Positions 1 through 6,577 of a stretch of 13,506 nucleotides of DNA are shown here, piece by piece (within the stretch, counting starts at the first letter, position 1; each line of letters starts with the position of its first letter). Made by a program: the position numbers and the translations under genes. Origin of the DNA: Propionibacteriaceae bacterium (lineage in GTDB: Bacteria; Actinomycetota; Actinomycetes; Propionibacteriales; Propionibacteriaceae); the NCBI GenBank assembly GCA_009781325.1, contig WQYJ01000036.1, forward strand, positions 1 to 13,506, read 5' to 3'. The notes below the pieces were generated by a model. That model did not search any database and was not told the origin of the DNA. It was given only the letters and a program-made list of their open reading frames with translations.

Positions 1-1247
1 AGGTTCATCATCGAGGCGATCTGGTTGATCGGCTGAGTGAACTGGCGGGAGTACTGGATGAAGGCCTGGACATTACCCAGCGAAATCTGCCCGGAGGCAA
101 CCCGCAAGCCACCCACAACGGCAATCACAACATAGCCGAGGTTCCCGATGAAACCCATGACCGGCATGATGATATTCGATAGGAACTGGGCGCCGAAGGC
201 AGCTTCATAGAGCTGAGAATTCTCTTTCTCAAACTCACTCTCGACCTCAGCATGGCGGCCAAAGACCTTCACCAGAGCATGCCCGGTGTATGCCTCCTCG
301 ACCTGGCCGGTCAGGGCACCAGTGTGAGCCCACATCGCTGCGAACTTCTTCTGAGAGCGCTTGGCGATCTGCATCACCGCAATGATGGACACCGGAATAG
401 TCACCACAGCCACCACGGTCAGAAGTGTAGAAATCGTGAGCATCATGATCAGCACGCCGATCACCATCAGCACCGATTGGATCACTTGTTGAAGGGTCTG
501 CTGCAGAGACTGAGAGATGTTGTCGATGTCGTTGGTGACACGGCTGAGCAGTTCTCCGCGCGGTTGGTGATCAAAGTACGACAGGGGCAGGGTGTCGAGC
601 TTGTTGGCGACCTGATTCCTCATCGCGAAGACAGTACGTTGGACGATTCCGTTAAGGATCCAACCCAGGATGATCACCACCGTGGCGGACACCACGTATA
701 AACCGATGGCGAAGAAGATGACCGAGGCAAGAGCAGTGAAGTCCACACCTACACCAGGGATAAAGTCGATGGCCCTCAGCATGTCCATCATCTGCGGCGA
801 GATGTCTGTGAGATCACTGCCGGACTGCTGACTGATGAAATCGAGCAGGGCAATAACATCATCCTTGGTGAGGTTATTGGGATCGCACTGCAGTTGGGCG
901 CAGAGTTGGGGCAAAGCAGCTGCAAGCTTGGGGTCTTCCAGTGCTTTGCCAACGGTGAGACCGATCACACCGGAGAGGATGGTGTCGGTGGCACGGCCAA
1001 GAAGCTTAGGTGCATACACATTGAGAGACACACCAATGATCCCCATGATCAGGACAATCACTAACTTGAATCGTTCAGGCTTAAGATAACCCAGCAGCCT
1101 CTTCAAGCTGGGAATGAAGTTGATGGCCTTCTCTGCCGGAGCTCGTCCCATGCCGTGTCCCATGGGACCACGTCCACGGCGCTGCGGGCCGAACTGGGGA
1201 CGCTCGTTGGCGACCTTCTCCTTTTTCTGGGAGGTCTTCTCACTCAT
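1..1247 (-). CDS. ABC exporter half-transporter, second subunit (partial, N-terminal 415 residues)
   Basis: Seen: an open frame runs on the minus strand from ATG at 1247-1245 to the window edge without a stop. The first 40 residues are charged and Gly/Arg/Pro-rich and should be cytoplasmic. A type I ABC exporter membrane domain follows, with helices near 61-80, 171-198, 256-272, 275-293 and 355-382, the cytoplasmic coupling segment GELLSRVTNDIDNI (231-244) and the family motif YSRQFTQPINQI (399-410). About 80 residues between helices 1 and 2 (91-170) form an unusually long extracellular loop, known from one subunit of some heterodimeric Gram-positive exporters. The ATPase domain lies outside the window. 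The ATG overlaps the TGA of the upstream gene (ATGA), so translation is probably coupled and the two proteins should pair as a heterodimeric exporter of drugs, lipids or peptides. The substrate cannot be read from the sequence. Confidence 0.93.
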   Translation of the reverse strand, partial: MSEKTSQKKEKVANERPQFGPQRRGRGPMGHGMGRAPAEKAINFIPSLKRLLGYLKPERFKLVIVLIMGIIGVSLNVYAPKLLGRATDTILSGVIGLTVGKALEDPKLAAALPQLCAQLQCDPNNLTKDDVIALLDFISQQSGSDLTDISPQMMDMLRAIDFIPGVGVDFTALASVIFFAIGLYVVSATVVIILGWILNGIVQRTVFAMRNQVANKLDTLPLSYFDHQPRGELLSRVTNDIDNISQSLQQTLQQVIQSVLMVIGVLIMMLTISTLLTVVAVVTIPVSIIAVMQIAKRSQKKFAAMWAHTGALTGQVEEAYTGHALVKVFGRHAEVESEFEKENSQLYEAAFGAQFLSNIIMPVMGFIGNLGYVVIAVVGGLRVASGQISLGNVQAFIQYSRQFTQPINQIASMMN

Positions 1248-2992
1248 GCCAGTGCCTCCTCTGCTGTCATCTGAGATTCAACAATCTCTTGGTATGTGGG
1301 ACAACTGCTCAGCAGTTCTTCATGGGTTCCATCCCCGACGATCGTTCCTGAATCGAGTACGAGGATACGGTCGGCGTTGCGGATTGTGGAGACTCGCTGG
1401 GCGACAATCATGACCACTGCTTCTTCAGTCTCCTCTGCAAGAGCTGCTCGCAGCCGGGCATCAGTGGCGACATCGAGCGCAGAGAAGGAGTCATCGAAAA
1501 CATAGATGGCTGGCTTCTTCACCAAGGCTCGGGCGATCGATAATCGCTGTCTTTGCCCGCCGGAGACGTTCGTACCTCCTTGGGCTATCGGCTCTTCCAG
1601 TTGGCCGGGCATCTCGGAAACGAAGTCCGCAGCCTGGGCCACTTCGAGCGCATGCCAGAGTTCCTCATCGGTGGCCTTAGGGTTGCCGTATCTCAAATTG
1701 GAGGCAACCGTACCAGAGAAGAGGAACGGCTTCTGCGGCACCAATCCGATCTTCGACCAGAGCACTTCCTCATCAAGATCCTTGATGTCAACTCCGGCGA
1801 GAGTCACCGAACCTTCGGTGGGGTCATAGAGCCGGGGCACGAGATTGATCAGGGTTGTCTTCCCTGCACCTGTAGCACCGATGATTGCTGTGGTTTGTCC
1901 GGGCTCCATGGTGAACGTGATCCCGGTGATCACAGGCTCAGCCGCACCGGCGTACCTAAAGTCCACATCGGAGAAGCAGACCTCCATTTTCCCGGACACT
2001 TCCTTCACAGGATTGGCAGCCGGTTCGACGGTGAGCCTCTGATCGAGAACAGCCATGATTCTCTCGGCACTGACCGCTGCGCGCGGGACCATGATGATCA
2101 TCATCGCTGCCATCATCACTGACATGAGAATCTGCATCAGATAGGTAATAAACGCTGTCAACCCGCCGATCTCCATCTCAGCATTGTTGATCTGCTGAGC
2201 GCCGAACCACATCACTGCGACGGAGGACATGTTAAGGATGAACATCACCAAGGGGAACAAGGTCATCATCAGACGTCCAACCGAGACACCAACATCTTTG
2301 AGGTCTTGATTAGCTTTGTTGAACCGTACGGCTTCGTGAGGCTCGCGTACGAAGGCGCGGACAACGCGGATGCCGGTGATGTGCTCGCGCAGAACGCGGT
2401 TGATGGTGTCAATGCGGACCTGCATGGCGGCGAAGAGCGGACTCATCTTCATAATGACGAAGGCGGCGATGACCCCAAGTGCTACGACCGCAGCGAGGAT
2501 GATCCAGGACAGCCCCCAACTCGTACGAATTGCCATGATGACGCCGCCGACCATAGTGATCGGCGCCGTAAAGATGATGATGCAGCTCATCAGGACAAGC
2601 ATCTGCACCGCCTGAACATCATTGGTATTCCTCGTGATAAGCGAAGGAGCCCCGTACTTATTGACTTCACGCGACGAGAATGACAGCACCTTCTGAAACA
2701 GAGCCCCGCGTGCGTCACGCCCAAAGGACATCGCCAGCCGCGCCCCGAAGTATACTGCCAATACCTGGCAAATCCCCTGGGCCAAAGCAATGGCGAGCAT
2801 GTAACCGCCGTTGACAAGGATGTAGGTGGTGTCGCCCTTGAGGACGCCGTTATTGATGATGTCGGCGTTGAGACGAGGCATTTCCAATCCGGCGATCGTG
2901 GCCCCGAACTGCAGCAGGATCACCACAGTCAGCCACAAGGCGTACGGTTTGATGAATCGAAAGACCATTCGATTCAGGGGGTTCTTGAACAT
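1244..2992 (-). CDS. ABC exporter half-transporter, first subunit with degenerate ATPase site
   Basis: A 582-residue fused membrane-ATPase half-transporter of the MdlA/YheI/TM287 type. Seen: six hydrophobic helices within 15-305, then Walker A GATGAGKT (372-379), Q-loop Gln420, signature VSGGQ (476-480), Walker B ending Asp500-Asp501 where the catalytic Glu is expected, and a switch loop AQR with Gln532 in place of His. Established: this Asp/Gln pair marks the degenerate subunit of heterodimeric exporters such as TM287/288, where only one ATP site is fully active. The partner is therefore expected to supply the catalytic Glu and His. The ATG (2992-2990) overlaps the TAA of the TetR gene (TAATG) and has AAGGG six bases upstream; the TGA overlaps the next ATG. 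The operon layout suggests repressor-controlled efflux. Confidence 0.95.
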   Translation of the reverse strand: MFKNPLNRMVFRFIKPYALWLTVVILLQFGATIAGLEMPRLNADIINNGVLKGDTTYILVNGGYMLAIALAQGICQVLAVYFGARLAMSFGRDARGALFQKVLSFSSREVNKYGAPSLITRNTNDVQAVQMLVLMSCIIIFTAPITMVGGVIMAIRTSWGLSWIILAAVVALGVIAAFVIMKMSPLFAAMQVRIDTINRVLREHITGIRVVRAFVREPHEAVRFNKANQDLKDVGVSVGRLMMTLFPLVMFILNMSSVAVMWFGAQQINNAEMEIGGLTAFITYLMQILMSVMMAAMMIIMVPRAAVSAERIMAVLDQRLTVEPAANPVKEVSGKMEVCFSDVDFRYAGAAEPVITGITFTMEPGQTTAIIGATGAGKTTLINLVPRLYDPTEGSVTLAGVDIKDLDEEVLWSKIGLVPQKPFLFSGTVASNLRYGNPKATDEELWHALEVAQAADFVSEMPGQLEEPIAQGGTNVSGGQRQRLSIARALVKKPAIYVFDDSFSALDVATDARLRAALAEETEEAVVMIVAQRVSTIRNADRILVLDSGTIVGDGTHEELLSSCPTYQEIVESQMTAEEALA

Positions 2993-3585
2993 TAGATTCC
3001 CTTCCCGGTGAGTGCCCGCAAAGTGAGGGCTACCGTGTCGCCAAAACCAGAGTCTGGAAAAGATGACTTCACAATAAGTGAGGCCAGTCCGAGCGTCAAT
3101 ATGTATCGTGCTGCTGTGGAGAGGTCAGTGAGCAGTTCGGATTCGTTGCACGACAGAGTTCCCTCGATAGCGCCAGCCAGAGCAGCCGAATGAGTGGTGA
3201 ACTGATGGTGAGGACGACGCGCTTTGGTCTGCTCGGAGAGCATGAGATTTTTGCCTCTCATCGACACCATAAAGGTGTGAGCGCGTAGTGCAGACTCCTG
3301 CACGATCTCCATGATTTGGCCCAACTTGTCTGCCAGCGGCAATGCACACTCGATGGCCTCAATGCGCTCTATCAGGTCTGCTGGGTTCATATAGGACTCG
3401 ATGGCTGCGTAAAGAAGCTCTTCTTTCGTGGCAAACACGCGGAAGATCGTACCCTCAGCTATCCCAGCCGCATCAGCAATTTTCCTTGTCGATATCGCAA
3501 AACCCTCTTGCTCGAGAAGAGGTACGGTCGCCGCAATAATCTCGCGTCGGCGTTCCTCCACGGATCTGGGTTGGGCTCGAGTCAC
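2992..3585 (-). CDS. TetR/AcrR-family transcriptional regulator
   Basis: Seen: an N-terminal TetR DNA-binding domain with helix 1 around EERRREIIAATVPLLEQEGF, helix-turn-helix ISTRKIADAAGIAEGTIFRV and the usual following FATKEELLYAAI. The C-terminal ligand domain is variable and gives no effector. I prefer the GTG at 3585-3583 (197 residues, VTRAQPRSVEERR...). A longer frame from GTG 3615 would start inside the operator palindrome and upstream of the likely -10 box; GTG at 3561 is a shorter option. No Shine-Dalgarno sequence precedes 3585, but a -10-like TAGACT ends eight bases before it, which fits a leaderless mRNA, common in actinobacteria. The stop overlaps the start of the ABC gene, so the protein most likely represses its own efflux operon and is released by a transported compound. 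Confidence 0.93.
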   Translation of the reverse strand: MTRAQPRSVEERRREIIAATVPLLEQEGFAISTRKIADAAGIAEGTIFRVFATKEELLYAAIESYMNPADLIERIEAIECALPLADKLGQIMEIVQESALRAHTFMVSMRGKNLMLSEQTKARRPHHQFTTHSAALAGAIEGTLSCNESELLTDLSTAARYILTLGLASLIVKSSFPDSGFGDTVALTLRALTGKGI

Positions 3586-3593
3586 AAGGAGTA

Positions 3594-3623
3594 AGTCTAG
3601 TGAGTGAGTACTCACTCAGGCAA
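3594..3623 (-). promoter_or_regulatory. Candidate promoter of the TetR-ABC operon
   Basis: On the minus strand, TTGCCT (3623-3618, 4/6 match to TTGACA) is followed after 18 bases by TAGACT (3599-3594, 4/6 match to TATAAT). The spacer is almost entirely the palindromic operator. Transcription would begin about at the GTG at 3585, giving a leaderless message. Confidence 0.55.
3601..3618. promoter_or_regulatory. Perfect 18-bp palindrome, likely TetR operator
   Basis: TGAGTGAGTACTCACTCA equals its own reverse complement. It lies directly upstream of the TetR-ABC-ABC operon and its form is typical of TetR-family operators. It fills the spacer of the candidate promoter described at 3594-3623, so a bound repressor would block RNA polymerase. 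It is also about 50 bp upstream of the divergent MFS gene, which might be co-regulated. Confidence 0.8.
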
Positions 3624-3659
3624 ATAGGCAGAGAACTACAGATTCAGATTTGTACTAGT

Positions 3660-3677
3660 GTGGGTGCATGTACCCAC
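3660..3677 (+). promoter_or_regulatory. Inverted repeat enclosing the MFS copy 1 start codon
   Basis: GTGGGTGCATGTACCCAC is an almost perfect 18-bp dyad; only the G/T pair flanking the central CATG differs, and it would be a G:U wobble in RNA. The start codon lies at the centre. It could be a second operator or an RNA hairpin limiting ribosome access. The role is inferred from position only. Confidence 0.4.
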
Positions 3678-4912
3678 GGGTATCGTTGGCAAGCGGCCGC
3701 GCTGTTGCGGCTGTCGTCGTGCTGTTTGCGTACAACGGATTAGTGCTCGGAGTTTATGCCGCATCGATTCCGCTGCTGCGCGACAAGATCGGACTAGACG
3801 CTATCCGCATGGCGATCCTCTTCGTACTAACCGGTGTTGCCGCAGTGACAACCATGCAGTTCTCAGGAAGGATTGCCGACAAACACGGCGCCCGCCGAGT
3901 GTGCCTAGCCATGATCGCACCGATGATTCTCGCAGCTATCGGGTACGCCCTTGTCCCCACCTATCCCCTCCTGCTCATCACCGGGATCTTCCTCGGCATC
4001 GGCAACGGAGGCATCGATGTAGCCATGAACGCCCTAGCCGTTCAAGTGGAACGCCGCCGACTTACACCTGTCACTCCGCGAGACGCCAAGACCCCCGCCG
4101 TGCCCATCATGAGCTTCTTCCATGGGATGTGGGCTGTTGGGTCACTGGCCGGCAGTCTTGGGGTTTCTGTTGTCGGTACGGTTGTTGGGCGCAGTCCTCA
4201 CGCGACGCTTGCGGTGTGCGCGCTGACGGCGGCTGGGCTTGGGGTCGTCGTACTAGGAATCGCCTTTGCCATCACCCCAGAGACGCAGACACTCACCCAC
4301 ACCAAGGATGGCCAGAAGTCTGAAATCCCGCGCGCGGCCTACCTCATGGGACTCATGGCGATCGCCTTCGGTTTAGGGGAAGGTACCGCCTCCGATTGGG
4401 CTGGCGCTCACGTCCAGATGATCGCGAGCGTCGATCCCCGTACTGCTGCTTGGGCAGTGACCGCCATGATGGCCTGCATGGTGATCATCCGGCTCACCGG
4501 AGACCGCCTTGTTGCCCGCCTCGGCCGACGCAGACTCGTACGACTAGGCGGGGTGGTAGCTGCCATCGGCTATCTCACCCTCGCCTTCGCAACCGGTTTC
4601 CCCATCCTCATCGCAGGCTGGGCAGTGGTCGGCCTAGGAATGGGGGTCATCGCCCCGCAGGTCTACGCCAGTGCCGGTCACCTCGCCGGGGGGCGGGGAT
4701 TGGCTGTGGTCGTCAGTTTCGGCTACACCACCTTCCTCGTCGGACCAGCCATCATCGGCACCCTCGCCCACTTCATCGGCATCGGCTACACCATGGCTCT
4801 GCCGGGGGTTCTGCTCTTGGGTCTCGTGGCACTGGTCCCAGTGGCGCTGAAAGACGACTACCTTCGGGCTAAGCCCGAATCCACCGATCGCTGCCGCAAC
4901 GAGCGGCACTAG
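3668..4912 (+). CDS. MFS transporter, YbjJ/MosC-like (copy 1)
   Basis: A 414-residue, about twelve-helix major facilitator. Seen: the loop motif GRIADKHGARRV (67-78), GIDVAMNALAVQVE (115-128), IMSFFHGMWAVGS (147-159), the helix 7 region GLGEGTASDW (235-244) and YTTFLVGPAIIG (353-364). This pattern matches the YbjJ/MosC branch of MFS proteins; MosC is linked to rhizopine use, and most members have no known substrate. The start at 3668 is supported by alignment with the paralogue at 5045, which begins with the same spacing before RVSL. There is no Shine-Dalgarno sequence; TAGTGT ends six bases before the ATG, which suggests a leaderless mRNA. Inferred role: proton-driven sugar or sugar-alcohol uptake for the kinase/isomerase genes downstream, although efflux under the adjacent TetR regulator is possible. 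Confidence 0.9.
   Translation: MYPRVSLASGRAVAAVVVLFAYNGLVLGVYAASIPLLRDKIGLDAIRMAILFVLTGVAAVTTMQFSGRIADKHGARRVCLAMIAPMILAAIGYALVPTYPLLLITGIFLGIGNGGIDVAMNALAVQVERRRLTPVTPRDAKTPAVPIMSFFHGMWAVGSLAGSLGVSVVGTVVGRSPHATLAVCALTAAGLGVVVLGIAFAITPETQTLTHTKDGQKSEIPRAAYLMGLMAIAFGLGEGTASDWAGAHVQMIASVDPRTAAWAVTAMMACMVIIRLTGDRLVARLGRRRLVRLGGVVAAIGYLTLAFATGFPILIAGWAVVGLGMGVIAPQVYASAGHLAGGRGLAVVVSFGYTTFLVGPAIIGTLAHFIGIGYTMALPGVLLLGLVALVPVALKDDYLRAKPESTDRCRNERH
4863..4908 (+). terminator. Two adjacent hairpins over the end of MFS copy 1
   Basis: TTCGGGCTAAGCCCGAA (4863-4879) is a perfect inverted repeat with one central base. TGCCGC-AACGA-GCGGCA (4892-4908) follows directly, just before the stop codon at 4910-4912. 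No T-run follows either one, so termination or transcript stabilisation is possible but unproven. Confidence 0.35.
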
Positions 4913-4923
4913 ATGAGTGCGCT

Positions 4924-4963
4924 GGCAAGGCGTCCATCGCTTCAGGCAGGCTGGACGCCTGCC
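4924..4963 (+). terminator. Hairpin between the two MFS genes
   Basis: AGGCGTCCA (4928-4936) pairs perfectly with TGGACGCCT (4952-4960), and GGC/GCC extend the stem past a one-base bulge. It lies 15 bp after the stop of MFS copy 1 and could end that transcript. There is no T-tract, which is common in actinobacterial terminators. Confidence 0.45.
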
Positions 4964-5032
4964 GAGCGGTGGCAACGCAGCCAGCGTGCTCAGCTAGGGA
5001 CGCGTAGTAGGCATGGATCGGTGGCTTCGGGC

Positions 5033-5038
5033 TAAGCT
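5033..5038 (+). promoter_or_regulatory. Candidate -10 box of MFS copy 2 (leaderless)
   Basis: TAAGCT fits TANNNT and ends six bases before the ATG at 5045. MFS copy 1 has the same layout (TAGTGT, six bases, ATG), and neither gene has a Shine-Dalgarno sequence. No convincing -35 box is visible, so this is a modest call. Confidence 0.35.
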
Positions 5039-5044
5039 GGACTC

Positions 5045-6343
5045 ATGAGTCAACGGGTTTCTCTGCAAGGTCCTCGCGCACTTGCTGGCTTACTGACTCT
5101 GTTTTCTTACCATGGGGTGATCATCGGAGTCTGCACCGCCTCCATTGCTCTGATCCGCGACCGACTCGGCCTCGACACCATTCAAATCGCTGGGCTCTTT
5201 GTCACCATCGGGGTTGTTGCTGTGACAACAATGCAGTTTGCCGCGCGCATCACTGATAAGTACGGAGCCCGCTGGGTTTGCTTGGTCATGATTCTCCCGC
5301 TCATGGCCGCTGCGACTGGGTACGGCCTCGCCTCCACCTTCGGTCTTTTGCTGGTGGCAGGAGCCCTGCTGGGAATGGGTAACGCCGGACTGGACGTGTC
5401 GATGAACTCTCTGGCCGTTCAGGTTGAAAGACACCGCCTGCACCCGACGCCAGATTCCGTGGCTGAGAAAAAGGGTCCGATCATGTCCTTCCTGCATGGA
5501 ATTTGGGCCATTGGGGCATTCCTGGGGAGTCTGGGTGTCTCCTTGACAGGTACGGCAGGGGGATTGAGTCCCCTCCAGACCCTGCGAGTCAGTACGGCAG
5601 CAGCCGCTGGATTAGGCATCATTATTTGGGTTGTCGCCTTCATTGTTGTCCCGCAAACAGAGCCAATCATCCACACCACATCGACCGGCGAGAAGACTCC
5701 GATCCCTCGGGCTGCCTTCCTGATGGGGATCATGGCACTGTGCTTCGGCATTGGTGGCAGTTCCACATGGACCGGTCCGCATGTCCAAACAGTCGCGCAC
5801 GTCGATCCCCGTACTGCCGTCTGGGCTGTCACAGCGGTCACAGCCTGCCAGGTGATCGTACGCCTGAGCGGTGACCGCCTTGTCACCCTATTCGGACGAC
5901 GTGCAGTGATTCGTACCGGCGGGGTGATCGCATCTATCGGATTCCTCACCGCAGCTTTCGCTACCCCATTCCCGGTCCTGATCGCAGCATGGGCGATGGT
6001 CGGTCTTGGGACAGGGGTGATTGCTCCGCAGGTTTATGCCAGCGCAGGTCACTTGGGCGGCGCCCGATGTCTTGCGGTCGTTGCCAGCTTCTCACAAATG
6101 GCCTTCTTGATCGGCCCTGCCATCATTGGAGTCCTCGCCCACTTCACCGGACTTGGCCATGCCATGGTCCTTCCCGGTCTCCTTCTCATTGTTGCCGTCA
6201 CACTGGTGGGAATCGCCATCAAGAACGACTATTCTCAGACTCCCGGGACCCCGAAAACCCCGCCCCCGGTCATCCTGCCGCAGGCAGGACCCCCGGAAGC
6301 CACCGTAAAGAGTCAAGACAGGCAGTCTGGGCCGAGTCCCTAG
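5045..6343 (+). CDS. MFS transporter, YbjJ/MosC-like (copy 2)
   Basis: A 432-residue paralogue of the preceding transporter, collinear over most of its length: RITDKYGARWV (68-78), GLDVSMNSLAVQVE (115-128), IMSFLHGIWAIG (146-157) and MAFLIGPAIIG (352-362). In helix 7 the acidic motif GLGEGTASDW of copy 1 has become GIGGSSTW (235-242): two codons are missing and neither the Glu nor the Asp remains. This implies changed coupling or substrate. The last 35 or so residues (from 398) are Pro-rich and unrelated to copy 1; residues about 407-419 are encoded by a palindromic repeat at 6263-6302, and the TAG at 6341-6343 lies between the two arms of that element. The natural C-terminus has therefore probably been replaced or extended. 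Likely membrane transport of a small solute; the substrate is unknown. Confidence 0.9.
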   Translation: MSQRVSLQGPRALAGLLTLFSYHGVIIGVCTASIALIRDRLGLDTIQIAGLFVTIGVVAVTTMQFAARITDKYGARWVCLVMILPLMAAATGYGLASTFGLLLVAGALLGMGNAGLDVSMNSLAVQVERHRLHPTPDSVAEKKGPIMSFLHGIWAIGAFLGSLGVSLTGTAGGLSPLQTLRVSTAAAAGLGIIIWVVAFIVVPQTEPIIHTTSTGEKTPIPRAAFLMGIMALCFGIGGSSTWTGPHVQTVAHVDPRTAVWAVTAVTACQVIVRLSGDRLVTLFGRRAVIRTGGVIASIGFLTAAFATPFPVLIAAWAMVGLGTGVIAPQVYASAGHLGGARCLAVVASFSQMAFLIGPAIIGVLAHFTGLGHAMVLPGLLLIVAVTLVGIAIKNDYSQTPGTPKTPPPVILPQAGPPEATVKSQDRQSGPSP

Positions 6344-6387
6344 TTCGGCTGCCGGGGGTCCTGCCTGACGGCAGGATGACCGGGGGG
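6263..6387. repeat. Composite palindromic repeat, copy A (REP/MITE-like)
   Basis: Two inverted arms of about 36 bp, each itself a hairpin, face each other across roughly 45 bp. Left hairpin: CCTGCC-GCA-GGCAGG (6274-6288). Right hairpin: CCTGCC-TGAC-GGCAGG (6360-6375). The ends CCCCCGGTCATCC and GGATGACCGGGG are mirror images. The same architecture and a related inner spacer recur at 12906-13023. The left arm lies inside the MFS copy 2 reading frame. No clear target-site duplication was seen. Confidence 0.8.
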
Positions 6388-6465
6388 TAGGACCGCCACT
6401 ATCACACGCTGTGAGCCGCACCGGGTCAACATGATGACAAGACAACACCCCCAAAACCCCCACCC

Positions 6466-6528
6466 CCGGGGGTCCTGCCTGACGGCAGGATGACCGGGGA
6501 TGGGGACGCCATTGTCGCGCGCTGTCAT
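6466..6528. repeat. Third palindromic arm plus flank, tandem duplicate of 6352-6414
   Basis: The arm CCGGGGGTCCTGCCTGACGG and its continuation to GACCGGGG repeat 6352-6385 exactly at an offset of 114 bp. The sequence after it is also related (GACGCCATTGTC versus GACCGCCACTATC, then CGCTGT), so the repeat and its downstream flank were duplicated together. It lies just upstream of the sugar kinase promoter region. Confidence 0.7.
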
Positions 6529-6577
6529 TGAAGTGTCCTAAGGTGCTATTGTCATGAGCAGAACGAAAGGACGCCCG

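Noticed and set aside
252..701. His/Asp-rich 149-residue plus-strand frame
   Set aside because: It is antisense to the clearly recognisable ABC exporter membrane domain.
6528..6552. Full promoter TTGAAG / TATTGT for the sugar kinase
   Set aside because: The spacer would be only 13 bases; only the -10-like TATTGT is worth noting.
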